From assembly GCA_028716385.1 (NCBI GenBank), contig JAQUPX010000004.1, positions 194,234 to 258,233 on the forward strand: DNA of 64,000 nt, read 5' to 3'. The position numbers were made by a program, and so were the translations under genes. A model generated the notes under the pieces. The model saw only the letters and a program-made list of their open reading frames with translations. It was not told the DNA's origin and did not search any database. The first letter of the stretch is position 1; each line of letters begins with the position of its first letter. The DNA comes from a bacterium (GTDB taxonomy: Bacteria; Hydrothermota; UBA3073; JACQXS01; JAQTXJ01). This document shows positions 24,777 to 33,992 of this stretch, piece after piece.

Positions 24777-24809
24777 TGCGAAAAAGTCTTCTATTAAAAA
24801 CTTTTCGCA
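24777..24809. other. Inverted repeat between panC and the O-antigen ligase gene
   Basis: TGCGAAAAAGT (24777-24787) pairs with ACTTTTCGCA (24800-24809) across a 12-nt loop. It lies downstream of panC on the minus strand, but no T-run follows, so it is not a clear intrinsic terminator. The rest of the 150-nt gap is AT-rich with no other feature seen. Confidence 0.45.
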
Positions 24810-24902
24810 TGAGATTGTATATATCCTGTTATAATAAAATCGTTATCCGGAATTTGTTGAAATAATCAGCCTTCCTCTTTCAAAACAAATTTGTAGAAAA
24901 AT

Positions 24903-25811
24903 TCAGTGATTAAAATTAACGGTTATATTGTCTATAAGTCTCGTTTTCCCACACCATACAGCTATTGCAATTAAACATTCGCCTTTAAGTGTTTTAGGTT
25001 GTTGTAAATTGTCTTTGTTTATAATTTCTATATAATCTATTTTTAATTCATTCTCTGCTGTGGCGGGATGATCCATTTTTGTTAATAGTCCATTTCTTAT
25101 AAATTTTTTTAAGTTTTGAATGTTCCGTTCTCCGTTATTAATTTTTTTCTCTGTTTCTTTAAGCGTTTTATAGATGATTGATGCATTCTGTTTTTGTTTA
25201 TCAGTGAGGTATTTATTTCTTGAACTCATAGCAAGCCCACTAGGCTCTCTTATTATTTTCCCAGTTATGATTTTTACCGGAAAATTCAGATCTTTTACCA
25301 TTTTTTTTAGGATAATAACTTGTTGAGCGTCTTTTTCGCCAAACACTGCAATATCCGGACTAACAATATTAAACAATTTAGCTACAATTGTGCAAACACC
25401 TTTAAAATGAGTAGGTCTTGATTTACCGCATAGTTTATTTGAAAAGTCAGGGATATCTATATATGTTCCGTACTCTTCGGGATATATCTCGTTAATTGTT
25501 GGTGCAAATACTATATCTACTTTTTTTTCAAATAAGCAATCTAAATCTTTGTTAAAAGTTCTTGGATAGTTGCTAAAATCTTCTTTTGGACCAAATTGTG
25601 TCGGATTAACAAATATACTTACTACTACAAATTGACTATGTTTTCTAGCAATATCTATGAGTGAAATATGTCCTTTATGCAAAGCTCCCATAGTAGGCAC
25701 AAACCCTATAGAGATATTTCTCCTTCTAATTTTTTTAGATATTTTTTGCATTTCAGAAGTTTTGTTGATTACTTTGATGGAACGTCTTGCTCTGGTGGTA
25801 ATTTTTTTCAT
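24903..25811 (-). CDS. panC: Pantothenate synthetase
   Basis: 302 aa. Condenses pantoate and beta-alanine with ATP in coenzyme A synthesis. Seen: 'FVPTMGALHKGHISLI' (the HxGH nucleotidyl-transferase motif), 'VSIFVNPTQFGPKEDF', 'GEKDAQQV' and 'AMSSRNKYL' (KMSKS-like loop). The start at 25811 overlaps the upstream surface-protein gene by 4 nt (ATGA) but gives ~12 more residues than usual before the first motif; ATG 25754 would be shorter than usual. panB and panD are absent. Codons 'DHPAT' derive from a GC-rich palindromic element (25055-25074). The last ~17 codons are duplicated near 17.2 kb. Confidence 0.95.
   Translation of the reverse strand: MKKITTRARRSIKVINKTSEMQKISKKIRRRNISIGFVPTMGALHKGHISLIDIARKHSQFVVVSIFVNPTQFGPKEDFSNYPRTFNKDLDCLFEKKVDIVFAPTINEIYPEEYGTYIDIPDFSNKLCGKSRPTHFKGVCTIVAKLFNIVSPDIAVFGEKDAQQVIILKKMVKDLNFPVKIITGKIIREPSGLAMSSRNKYLTDKQKQNASIIYKTLKETEKKINNGERNIQNLKKFIRNGLLTKMDHPATAENELKIDYIEIINKDNLQQPKTLKGECLIAIAVWCGKTRLIDNITVNFNH
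25055..25074. repeat. In-frame GC-rich element (family A) inside panC
   Basis: Plus strand 'gctgtggcgggatgatcc'. Core matches GGCGGGATGttCC of the other copies; encodes part of 'MDHPATAENE' in the C-terminal domain of PanC. Confidence 0.5.
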
Positions 25812-28603
25812 TTGGAATCTCTGAAAATGATAACTTTATTTACATTACTTTGTTGAATTAATTCACCTTCAACTTTAGTAAAATAAATACCGGAGCTATA
25901 TTTTGATACATCAAACTCTGCAGTATAAATTCCTTGTATCTTTTTCCCCTGAGATTGTTTAATTACTTGTCTGCCTGCGATATCATATAAAGATATTGAA
26001 TAGTTTCCTGTTTTAGGTACAGTATATTGTATAGTGAGCTTTTTATACGCCGGATTTGGAGATACAATAATTTTAGTCCTAGAATCTTCTTCAATTGCGG
26101 GTTCTTTTCCAATAAGTTTTGCGTAAATATCCCAACCTTGAAGCCTTCTGTTATCCATCCATGTAAACGCTATAAGTTCATTATTGGCAGCAATATTTCT
26201 TCCACTTTTACCCCATCGCTGATTGGAAGGGTGAAAAGGCGTTTCATTAACTACGAAGTTGTTATCAATAAAGTTTCCTGTGCTATCCAGTATTTGTGCC
26301 ATTATTTGCATATTTATATCTTTTGAACTTGTCCAGCTAACTATGAAATTCCCGGATTCTGGAATTACTGTTATAGCAGGAAATCGTTGTAAAGAAGAAT
26401 CGGAATTCTGGTTTATTTTAAAATTAGAACCTATTGGCAAAGTGCTTGAATCAAGTCTTTGACAATAAATATCTGCATTGCCATTTCTATAATCTTCCCA
26501 TACAACTATAAATTCACCATTTTCTTTTAAGGCTATGGATGGATTGTATTGTTGGACCGCGAATGCAGCATCATCATTTATTATGAAATTTGTCCCTATT
26601 TTTTGTCCAAGTGAGTCAAACCGTTGTCCTTCTATATCAAAATGGACTTTATCCTGTAAATATTCTTCTTCCTCCCATACTACTAGGAATTCTCCATTTT
26701 TTTTCATACTTATATTTGGTAATATACTTTGATTTCCTGTTACATCATTAACTTTAAACAAAGTGTCTATGGGGGTGCAATCTGCGGAATATCTTTGACC
26801 AAATATATCCGGGAATTTATTATCTAATCGAAGGTCTTCCCATACTACTACGAAATTCCCTTTTTCATCCACTGCAATTTTAGGTTCACTTGACCCCATT
26901 GCAAAACCTACAGTTAAACAAACCACCTGAAATGGGGCAGTTGTTGGATTTCCATTTGAGTCATATTTTCTACCGGATATAAACATATCTGATTCTCTCC
27001 ATACTACTATAAAAGCATCGCTTGTGTCTATTGCTACTGCTGGCATAGCGTTATTGTCGAAGTGTGTGCTATCATTTACTTTTATATTGGTGCCGGTAGG
27101 ATTTCCACTTTTATCATATCTTTGAGCGAATATATCGCAATGATTCCAATCTCGTCTATCTTCCCATACAATTACAAAAATGCCATGCTTGTTCATTGCA
27201 ATTTGGGGTTGTGTTTGTGGGCGTGTTCCTGCATCTGGAACTATATGTATATTATTTCCAACGGGATTATTTGAGTTGTCATAGGCTTGCAACATAATAT
27301 CAATGTCTTCGCCATCCGGTTTGTCTTGCCATACAACGGCTGATTGAATTTGAGCGGTATGCTTTTGAGTAACAATCATAGGTGCGGATGATAATAATTC
27401 GGTGTTGGGGTCATCGGACGGGGTATTGTTAACTATTGAATTACTGCCGGCGGGATTTCCATTTAAGTTATATCTTTGTATATAAGTGTCGGTTGCATTT
27501 TGTGCCCTTCTATTGTCTGTCCATACTATGTTAAAATGTCCTGCACTATCTACTCCTACGGAGGCAAGTTTTGTTAATGAATGCCAGCAACATTTTCCTG
27601 TCGGATTAACGCAGAAATTTGTTCCTACTAAACCCGTACCCGGCTGATATCTTTGTCCCCATATTCTTGGGTCGGAAAGTTTTATACGATTATCCCTCCA
27701 TACTATTACATTCTGATTATTAAGGTTGCTATTTATAAAAGGATACCATCCAAAAAAATTACTTGTTGTGTCATCATTGACCTTAAAATTAGTATTAATT
27801 GGAGTCCCCGATGATGTATATCTCTGGTAAAACATATCTAATTCTCCACGTCTTGAGTCTCCCCAGATTACGGAAAAAGTGTTTGGTCCATCCGGAGATA
27901 TATGAGGAGTTCTTTGTCCTATTCTTGAGCTATCGTCATTAACGAGAAAGTTGTTGCCGACTTTAGTTCCATTTAGGTTGTATATCTGACAATAAATATC
28001 TCTATCTCTGGTAGTTCTGTCACGTTGGTCTGTCCATACTGCTGCAAATTTATTATCCGGTATAAATGCTACGGCAGGCTCATCCTGTGTTTCACCACTG
28101 TTGTCATCATTTATGACGAAATTATTTCCCTGTGGTATAGCCTGATCATTATATAATTGGCCATAAATATTTGGTTCCCCATCTCTAGTATCATTCCATA
28201 CAATTACAAAATTACCCGTGCTATCTACTGATATATAGGGTGTATTTTGTGTTGAACCTCCCGAATCATCATTTACCCGAAATATAGAGGTTAGGGGTAT
28301 TCCGTTTGTTGTGTATTTACAGGCATAAATATCATAATCATTCCCATTTCTCATATCTTCCCATGCTACAATTATATTACCGGAGTAGGATATTCCAATA
28401 GAAGGATTGGATTGTTTACAACCGCCACTTGTATCATTATTGACGAGAAAATCGCTCTTAATAGTTGTTAACTGGTTAGTTTTTTCCTGGGGAACAATGT
28501 TGAGATGGGAAAATGTGATTTGTTCTGAAATTATAACTTTGGCTAGAAAAGTGATACATAAAACAAAAATAATTACTATTCCGGATATTAAATATTTTTT
28601 CAT
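25808..28603 (-). CDS. Secreted repeat protein with 'VVWxDxRxGxxDIYxQ' blades and sorting domain
   Basis: 931 aa. Signal/anchor residues 5-25. Residues ~50-820 comprise about 14 repeats of ~50-55 residues, of the form 'FVIVWNDTRDGEPNIYGQ...GNNFVINDDNSG'; the alternation suggests multi-bladed beta-propellers. Residues ~840-931 are a sorting domain ('IVSPNPAYKKLTIQY', 'SLYDIAGRQVIK', 'SGIYFTKV'). Ribosome binding site AGGAG precedes the ATG. The gene starts 18 nt after the related 489-aa gene and overlaps panC by 4 nt at its end, so panC is translationally coupled to it. The repeat type is shared with the proteins at 28622 and 33993. Ligand unknown. Confidence 0.87.
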   Translation of the reverse strand: MKKYLISGIVIIFVLCITFLAKVIISEQITFSHLNIVPQEKTNQLTTIKSDFLVNNDTSGGCKQSNPSIGISYSGNIIVAWEDMRNGNDYDIYACKYTTNGIPLTSIFRVNDDSGGSTQNTPYISVDSTGNFVIVWNDTRDGEPNIYGQLYNDQAIPQGNNFVINDDNSGETQDEPAVAFIPDNKFAAVWTDQRDRTTRDRDIYCQIYNLNGTKVGNNFLVNDDSSRIGQRTPHISPDGPNTFSVIWGDSRRGELDMFYQRYTSSGTPINTNFKVNDDTTSNFFGWYPFINSNLNNQNVIVWRDNRIKLSDPRIWGQRYQPGTGLVGTNFCVNPTGKCCWHSLTKLASVGVDSAGHFNIVWTDNRRAQNATDTYIQRYNLNGNPAGSNSIVNNTPSDDPNTELLSSAPMIVTQKHTAQIQSAVVWQDKPDGEDIDIMLQAYDNSNNPVGNNIHIVPDAGTRPQTQPQIAMNKHGIFVIVWEDRRDWNHCDIFAQRYDKSGNPTGTNIKVNDSTHFDNNAMPAVAIDTSDAFIVVWRESDMFISGRKYDSNGNPTTAPFQVVCLTVGFAMGSSEPKIAVDEKGNFVVVWEDLRLDNKFPDIFGQRYSADCTPIDTLFKVNDVTGNQSILPNISMKKNGEFLVVWEEEEYLQDKVHFDIEGQRFDSLGQKIGTNFIINDDAAFAVQQYNPSIALKENGEFIVVWEDYRNGNADIYCQRLDSSTLPIGSNFKINQNSDSSLQRFPAITVIPESGNFIVSWTSSKDINMQIMAQILDSTGNFIDNNFVVNETPFHPSNQRWGKSGRNIAANNELIAFTWMDNRRLQGWDIYAKLIGKEPAIEEDSRTKIIVSPNPAYKKLTIQYTVPKTGNYSISLYDIAGRQVIKQSQGKKIQGIYTAEFDVSKYSSGIYFTKVEGELIQQSNVNKVIIFRDSK

Positions 28604-28621
28604 ATTTCTCCTGTGATTATA

Positions 28622-30091
28622 TTATTTGCCTTTATTATCGAAAGTTAGGCGAATTATTTTTTTAGTGATATTAAGTTTGTTTTTAGAGTTTAAATTAGAT
28701 TTACAAAAATATATTCCTGGTGGAACCGGTTTTCCAGAATTGTCTTTGCCATTCCAAGTTGTCTGGTTGAGTGGCGATTCAGTATTTAAAGGAAACGACT
28801 TAACCAATTTTCCACTTATATCGTAAACTGCAAAACTAAATCCTTGTCCTAAAGAATTGTTAGCGTGAATAATGGTTGTCCCAACAAACGGATTTGGAGT
28901 TACAGTTAATTTGATCCCACCAAGGCGGGATGTAGCTTCGCTCCATTTTTCTTCTATTCCTGCCGGTGTAAATAAGTTTGCATAAATATCATAATCGTCC
29001 CAGTTATTATTTCTGTTGTCTTGCCATACGGCAAGACAGTTATTGCCAATCGTGGTAAGTTCCGGGAAGAATGCATCCTGAGATGAATTAGAAATCGAGA
29101 TATTATCATAAACGATTTGATTATTTTTTACATATGCAATAACCCATCTATTTCCGTTCCATACTACTTTTGGAGAATATAAATTACAACTCAATGTTTC
29201 TGCTAATAGCATATTAGAATCAATTAAAAAGGTGGAAGTATCAATGAATTGTGCATAAATACTATAAGAACTATTATTTCTATGGTCAGCCCATACAATT
29301 AACCATTCTGTCCCATTTGAAGCAACATCAGGATGGTCTTGATATTGAACTGCCTGTGAAATTGGGAAATTTGAATCTATTCGTGTCCCTGACGAATCAA
29401 TTATCTGTCCCCATATATCAGAATTAACCGAACGCTTATCTTCCCAGATAACCAACCAGCTTTTTTTACTTTCTGCCCATGCTATTGTAGGGTCCAGTTG
29501 TTCTTCCAGAGCTGTGGATATTGTAATAGCCGTATCTATAAGCGCTCCGTTAGAATCTATCATTTGTCCATAAATGTTAAGCTTTTCTATGGTATTTCTA
29601 AAATCAGCCCATACTACAAGCCATTTACTATTCCCAAAACTTATGGCAGGTTGTTGACTCTTGTTATTTACCGTAGATATAGGTATTTCAGAACCTATAA
29701 GAGTACCATCGGGAGCTATTAGTTGTCCGTAAATATGAAAATTTCCACTTCCTATGCCCTGCTCCCATACTACAAGATAAGAGTTGTATCCCCATTGAAC
29801 TACCGGTGCGCGTTGAGCATAAGATTTATTAGATATAGTAAAATTATTCCCTGTAGGACTTCCTGAAAGGTCTATGAGTTGAGCCCATATATCTGCGTCT
29901 GTGCTGGTAGAATTGCGATAATCTTCCCAAACAGTAAGAAGATTATTGTTTCCTCTGGATATATCCGGTGCGGCTTGTTTTTCCTGTGCATTTGAAATAA
30001 TAAATTCATTCGCATAAAGTAAATAGGATGAATTAAATAATAGCAGGAATAAAAATGGAACATTCCGCCTCAACGGTGAACGTTTAATCAT
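28622..30091 (-). CDS. Secreted repeat protein, paralogue of the 931-aa propeller protein
   Basis: 489 aa. Signal peptide ~10-28. Eight to nine repeats of the pattern 'WLVVWADFRNTxxxLNIYGQMIDSNGALIDTAITIS' span residues ~28-385. Sorting domain ~400-489: 'VTPNPFVGTTII', 'AVYDISGKLVKSF', 'PGIYFCKS'. Two GC-rich elements lie in frame: one at the very start (30056-30078, giving 'SPLRRNVP' ahead of the hydrophobic core) and one at 28913-28943 ('WSEATSRLGGIKL') just before the sorting domain, both outside folded repeats. One nucleotide separates its start codon from the preceding LVIVD gene, so cotranscription is likely. Confidence 0.87.
   Translation of the reverse strand: MIKRSPLRRNVPFLFLLLFNSSYLLYANEFIISNAQEKQAAPDISRGNNNLLTVWEDYRNSTSTDADIWAQLIDLSGSPTGNNFTISNKSYAQRAPVVQWGYNSYLVVWEQGIGSGNFHIYGQLIAPDGTLIGSEIPISTVNNKSQQPAISFGNSKWLVVWADFRNTIEKLNIYGQMIDSNGALIDTAITISTALEEQLDPTIAWAESKKSWLVIWEDKRSVNSDIWGQIIDSSGTRIDSNFPISQAVQYQDHPDVASNGTEWLIVWADHRNNSSYSIYAQFIDTSTFLIDSNMLLAETLSCNLYSPKVVWNGNRWVIAYVKNNQIVYDNISISNSSQDAFFPELTTIGNNCLAVWQDNRNNNWDDYDIYANLFTPAGIEEKWSEATSRLGGIKLTVTPNPFVGTTIIHANNSLGQGFSFAVYDISGKLVKSFPLNTESPLNQTTWNGKDNSGKPVPPGIYFCKSNLNSKNKLNITKKIIRLTFDNKGK
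28913..28943. repeat. In-frame palindromic element at the linker of the 489-aa protein
   Basis: 'gatcccaccaaggcgggatg' folds as ATCCCaCC/GGcGGGAT and is followed by 'tagcttcgctcc'. A related tail 'tttcgctccgctc' follows the palindrome at 8589-8604 in the SBBP gene, at the same place relative to the sorting domain. Confidence 0.45.
30056..30078. repeat. In-frame GC-rich element (family A) at the start of the 489-aa protein gene
   Basis: Plus strand 'ggaacattccgcctcaacgg', related to the core GGAACATCCCGCC. Encodes 'LRRNVP' in the n-region of the signal peptide. Confidence 0.45.
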
Positions 30092-30092
30092 T

Positions 30093-32063
30093 TTATTTAG
30101 TATATGTAGCAGTTAACTCCTTTAGTAATTTAAGTATAATTAACCCGCCTTCACTGTCTGCACATAACATATAATTATCTTTAATAACAATATCTCTTGT
30201 ATACCCCGGGGTATCATACCATCCTATTTCAACAGGGTTAGCCGGTTTTGTTATATCGGCTACTCTTACTCCTTGATTCCCGCAGGCAATATATAAATAA
30301 GGTTCAACTACGGATACATTCATAATACATCCCTGAACAGATAAGTTTCCTATTTCTGTAATATTTGGAGTGTTTGATATATTTAATACTCTTACGCCAT
30401 TTTCTCCATCTGCTACATAACAATAATCACCAAAAATATCAAGTCCCCATGCATATCCATTAGTGATAAAACTTCCGACTTCTTTTGGAGCATTTGGATT
30501 ACTTATGTTGATAACTCTTACGCCGCCTTTGCCTGTGGCGAGATAACAGTAGTTACCGGATACACATACATCCCAGACAGGGGTATTGGTTACATATTGA
30601 GATGTTTTTATGGGATTAGAAGGATTAGAAATATCAAGAATAGCAAGTCCGCCAATATGTGCGGCTATATAAGCGTAATTTCCTACAATTTTAATACCTC
30701 TTGAATATCCATCCGGTTTAGCGCCTCCGAGAAGATTAGATTTTGTCACTGTTTTGCTACTATATAAAGAAGAAGAGTCTTTTTTGACATCTATAATCCA
30801 TACTCCGGCTACATCATCCGCAATACAGACATAAAACTCTACGGTATTTATGGAACATCCAGCTCCAGCGGTGGTCGGTAGTACATCTAATGCCCATGCA
30901 GCGCCCGGAGTATCATAAATGCCGATAGTTTTAGGTTGTTCTACGTTGCTTATATCTAAGATTTTAACACCATCTCTGTAATTGGTTGAGAAAAGAGTAT
31001 TGTCCGTTATATTTAATGCATAAGTTTGTCCCGGCGATTCATATCTGCTAATTAATTCTGGTTTAGATGGATCTGTGATATCGAGAATATCTAATCCGTA
31101 GCGGAGCATTCCTACAAAAGCTAAAAAATGATTCAAGGAAACAGAATATATATGGAAAGGAATTTTTATATCCCCAACCATTATTGGTTTTATGGGATTT
31201 GTTAAGTCTGTAACGATTACTCCATAATCAGGGTTTGTAAGATATGCATATTTGCCGGAAATATCAATGTTTATTGTAGGACCATAGTTGGTAGTTAATT
31301 CAGAAAAAGAAGAAACAAGGATAGGCTTAGATGGGTTGGAAATATTTATTATATTAAGTCCACCGGTGCCCGATGCTATAACGGCAAAAGAATCATAAAG
31401 TGCAATTTTTAAACATACTCCTGATACAGGACAATGTCCTACCTTTAGTGGTTTATACGGGTTGGATATATCAAGAGTTAATAATCCCTGTGTATAATCA
31501 GTAAGATACGCATATCTCCCGGAAATTGCTATGTCATATACTGAACCTGGAGTAGAATATTCTGTGATTTTTAGTGGAAATTCGGGGTGAGATATGTCGA
31601 TTATTATCATACCTGATTTACAATCTGCCACATAGAGATAGTTATTGTTAATAGTAAGGTCTATAGCATATCCTTTTGTATCAATATTTCCTATCTCAAC
31701 AGGATTATGGGGATCAGAGATATCTATTATTCTTAATCCGCGTTCTCCATCAGCTATATAAGCATAGTTGTCCAGAACTTTAATCGCTTCAGCTTGACCT
31801 GGTGTGGAGCAGGATCCAATAGAAACCGGATTATTATAATCTAAAAAATCGATAATTTCAATGCCTCTACCTGTAGCACAATAAAGAAGGTTGTTTTTTA
31901 AAAATATGTCTTTGAAAACACTTGTTTCAAATATAGAACCAACAAATTCTATATTTGAAGTATTTATTGGAGCATTGGAACCTTTATTCCATAATGTTTG
32001 AGATTGATCCCTCGAACCGAAATTATTATTCAAAACTAATAATATAAATAGTAAATTATGCAT
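30093..32063 (-). CDS. Secreted LVIVD-repeat beta-propeller protein
   Basis: 656 aa. Signal peptide at the extreme N-terminus ('NLLFILLVLNNNFGS'). About 14 repeats of ~43 residues with the LVIVD signature, e.g. 'NYAYIADGERGLRIIDISDPHNPVEIG', fill residues ~40-650 and should form two beta-propellers. Unlike its neighbours it ends without a sorting domain ('GLIILKLLKELTATYTK'), so it may stay periplasmic or use another route. Start chosen at ATG 32063 after AGGAGGAAATA. It heads the minus-strand operon that continues with two secreted repeat proteins and panC. Confidence 0.9.
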   Translation of the reverse strand: MHNLLFILLVLNNNFGSRDQSQTLWNKGSNAPINTSNIEFVGSIFETSVFKDIFLKNNLLYCATGRGIEIIDFLDYNNPVSIGSCSTPGQAEAIKVLDNYAYIADGERGLRIIDISDPHNPVEIGNIDTKGYAIDLTINNNYLYVADCKSGMIIIDISHPEFPLKITEYSTPGSVYDIAISGRYAYLTDYTQGLLTLDISNPYKPLKVGHCPVSGVCLKIALYDSFAVIASGTGGLNIINISNPSKPILVSSFSELTTNYGPTINIDISGKYAYLTNPDYGVIVTDLTNPIKPIMVGDIKIPFHIYSVSLNHFLAFVGMLRYGLDILDITDPSKPELISRYESPGQTYALNITDNTLFSTNYRDGVKILDISNVEQPKTIGIYDTPGAAWALDVLPTTAGAGCSINTVEFYVCIADDVAGVWIIDVKKDSSSLYSSKTVTKSNLLGGAKPDGYSRGIKIVGNYAYIAAHIGGLAILDISNPSNPIKTSQYVTNTPVWDVCVSGNYCYLATGKGGVRVINISNPNAPKEVGSFITNGYAWGLDIFGDYCYVADGENGVRVLNISNTPNITEIGNLSVQGCIMNVSVVEPYLYIACGNQGVRVADITKPANPVEIGWYDTPGYTRDIVIKDNYMLCADSEGGLIILKLLKELTATYTK

Positions 32064-32105
32064 TATTTCCTCCTAGTAATTAATTTATTTCGTTTCTTTA
32101 TTTTA

Positions 32106-32134
32106 TATATGATATAAATAAGTGTTAAAGTCAA
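32106..32134 (-). promoter_or_regulatory. Putative promoter of the LVIVD/panC operon
   Basis: Minus strand TTGACT (32129-32134), 17 nt, CATATA (32106-32111), 42 nt upstream of the ATG at 32063. Confidence 0.45.
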
Positions 32135-32230
32135 CTAAAAAATTGAATTAATTTCAACTAGAAGATTAAAATTATCGTATAAAAATTAAAAATATTTTAT
32201 AAAAGAATGCAATAGCATATAAAATTTTAA

Positions 32231-32259
32231 TTGACTCTATTGTTAAAACAAGATAGTTA
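32231..32259 (+). promoter_or_regulatory. Putative promoter of the MFS transporter gene
   Basis: TTGACT (32231-32236), 17 nt, TAGTTA (32254-32259); ATG at 32287. Divergent from the LVIVD promoter, with about 95 nt of AT-rich DNA between the two. Confidence 0.45.
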
Positions 32260-32286
32260 GATAAATACTAAATTCTTTTATAGTGT

Positions 32287-33666
32287 ATGGAAAATAAATT
32301 AAATAAAAGGGTTGCTTTATTTGTTTCCACATTGTGTTCTTTTATTACGCCTTTTATGGGGGCTTCCGTGAATGTTGCGCTTCCTTCTATTGGTAAAGAA
32401 TTTGGTATGGATGCAATATTGTTAAACTGGGTTACAACTGCGTATCTTTTATCTGCGGCTATATTTCTTGTTCCGTTTGGGAGAATTGCGGATATATATG
32501 GTAGAAAAAGGATTTTTAGTTATGGAGTATTGATTTATTCCATAGCATCTTTTTTTTCTGCGATCTGTAAAACAGGGTATTTGCTTATCTATTGCAGGGT
32601 GTTACAGGGAGTAGGCGGCGCAATGATTTTTGGAACAGGTGTAGCAATTTTGACCTCTGTATTCCCTGTCGGGGAACGAGGTAAAGTTCTGGGAATAAAC
32701 ACGGCTTCAGTTTATTTGGGGTTATCTATCGGTCCCTTTGTCGGGGGCTTTTTGGTGGAACACTTTGGTTGGCGAAGTCTTTTTTGGGTTAATGTGTTGC
32801 TGGGGGGGGTGGCATTTATTTTTATTATCTGGAAATTAAAAGGTGAATGGGCAGAGGCAAGAGGAGAACGTTTTGATTTTATAGGTTCTATAATTTACGG
32901 CATTTCTCTTATTATGCTTATGTATGGGTTTTCACAATTACCATCAAAAATAGGTTTAATATTAATTTTATGCAGTGTTTTGAGCGGATGGAGTTTTATA
33001 CAATGGGAAATGAAGAATAAAGTTCCTATTTTGAATATTACGCTTTTTAAGGGTAACCCAGTTTTTGCTTTTTCTAATTTAGCAGCTCTAATTAATTACA
33101 GCGCTACTTCTGCTTCAGGCTTTTTGTTAAGTCTTTATTTGCAATATATAAAAGGGCTAGGTCCTCAAAACACCGGTCTTATTTTAATTGCGCAACCAAT
33201 TATTATGACTGTCTTTTCTCCATTTGCCGGCAAGCTGTCAGATAGAATTGAACCGAGGATTCTTTCTTCAATAGGTATGGGATTAACGTGTTTCGGACTT
33301 TTATTGTTTGTTTTTTTGGGGAAAGAAACGTCACTAGGCTTTATTATATTTAGTTTGAGTATTCTTGGTTTCGGTTTTGCTTTTTTCTCGTCTCCGAATA
33401 CCAATGCAGTTATGAGTTCTGTTGAAAAAAAATGCTATGGAGTAGCTTCAGCGACACTTGGAACTATGCGGATTATAGGACAGATGCTAAGTATGGGTGT
33501 TGCAATGTTATTGTTTGCTGTAAATATGGGGGGAATTCAAATTACACCTGAATGTCACTTGCTTTTTTTGAACAGTATGAAGACAGCATTTATAATTTTT
33601 GCTGTTATTTGTTTTTGTGGTATATTTGCATCACTTGCAAGAGGAAATATAAAAAATAAACAATAG
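32287..33666 (+). CDS. MFS transporter, DHA2 (EmrB/QacA-like) family
   Basis: 459 aa, about 14 hydrophobic helices as in the DHA2 drug:proton antiporters. The N-terminal 'PFMGASVNVALPSIGKEF' and 'WVTTAYLLSAAIFLVPFGR' followed by 'IADIYGRKR' (motif A) and 'RVLQGVGGAMIFGTG' (motif B/C region) are characteristic. Efflux of amphipathic compounds is the usual role; the substrate cannot be told. Monocistronic, followed by tRNA-Ser on the other strand. A run of 8 G (about 32803-32810) encodes part of 'LLGGVAF'. Confidence 0.9.
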   Translation: MENKLNKRVALFVSTLCSFITPFMGASVNVALPSIGKEFGMDAILLNWVTTAYLLSAAIFLVPFGRIADIYGRKRIFSYGVLIYSIASFFSAICKTGYLLIYCRVLQGVGGAMIFGTGVAILTSVFPVGERGKVLGINTASVYLGLSIGPFVGGFLVEHFGWRSLFWVNVLLGGVAFIFIIWKLKGEWAEARGERFDFIGSIIYGISLIMLMYGFSQLPSKIGLILILCSVLSGWSFIQWEMKNKVPILNITLFKGNPVFAFSNLAALINYSATSASGFLLSLYLQYIKGLGPQNTGLILIAQPIIMTVFSPFAGKLSDRIEPRILSSIGMGLTCFGLLLFVFLGKETSLGFIIFSLSILGFGFAFFSSPNTNAVMSSVEKKCYGVASATLGTMRIIGQMLSMGVAMLLFAVNMGGIQITPECHLLFLNSMKTAFIIFAVICFCGIFASLARGNIKNKQ

Positions 33667-33697
33667 TATCTTCCTAATTGATTTGCTTATATTGCAA

Positions 33698-33786
33698 CGG
33701 AGAGGGCGGGATTTGAACCCGCGACCCCAATCGCTTGAGGCACATGATTTCCAGTCATGCTCTTTAAGCCGCTCAGACACCTCTCC
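33698..33786 (-). tRNA. tRNA-Ser (anticodon GGA)
   Basis: 89-nt class II tRNA. Acceptor stem GGAGAGG (33786-33780) pairs with CCTCTCC (33705-33699), discriminator G at 33698. Anticodon loop 'CTGGAAA' gives GGA; a long variable arm ('GCCTCAAGCGATTGGGGTC') and a T-arm with 'GGTTCAAATCC' are present. The 3' CCA is not encoded. The remaining gap 33787-33992 holds only AT-rich DNA and the promoter of the next gene. Confidence 0.95.
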
Positions 33787-33949
33787 ATTAAAACACTTTT
33801 GTCAAAAAGCGTGAAGATTTTATTATTAATTTTATAGAATGTCAACTATAAAGTCAAAAATACAGTTATAATAACGAAACATAACTAGATTTTGCTGCCC
33901 CTCTAACTCACTCAAAAGAAATTCCTTTTTCTGCTTGACAAATTACGTT

Positions 33950-33979
33950 TTGAGCAACACCTATTACACTAAGTATTAT
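33950..33979 (+). promoter_or_regulatory. Putative promoter of the 467-aa secreted protein gene
   Basis: TTGAGC (33950-33955), 18 nt, TATTAT (33974-33979), 13 nt before the ATG at 33993. A better -35 (TTGACA, 33935-33940) lies 15 nt upstream but has no -10 at a normal distance. Confidence 0.35.
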
Positions 33980-33992
33980 AAAAAATATTACT

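Noticed and set aside
24777-24809. Intrinsic terminator after panC
   Set aside because: Good stem but no T-run follows on either strand.
33935-33940. TTGACA as -35 of the 467-aa protein gene
   Set aside because: No -10 at 15-19 nt; TTGAGC/TATTAT just downstream fits better.
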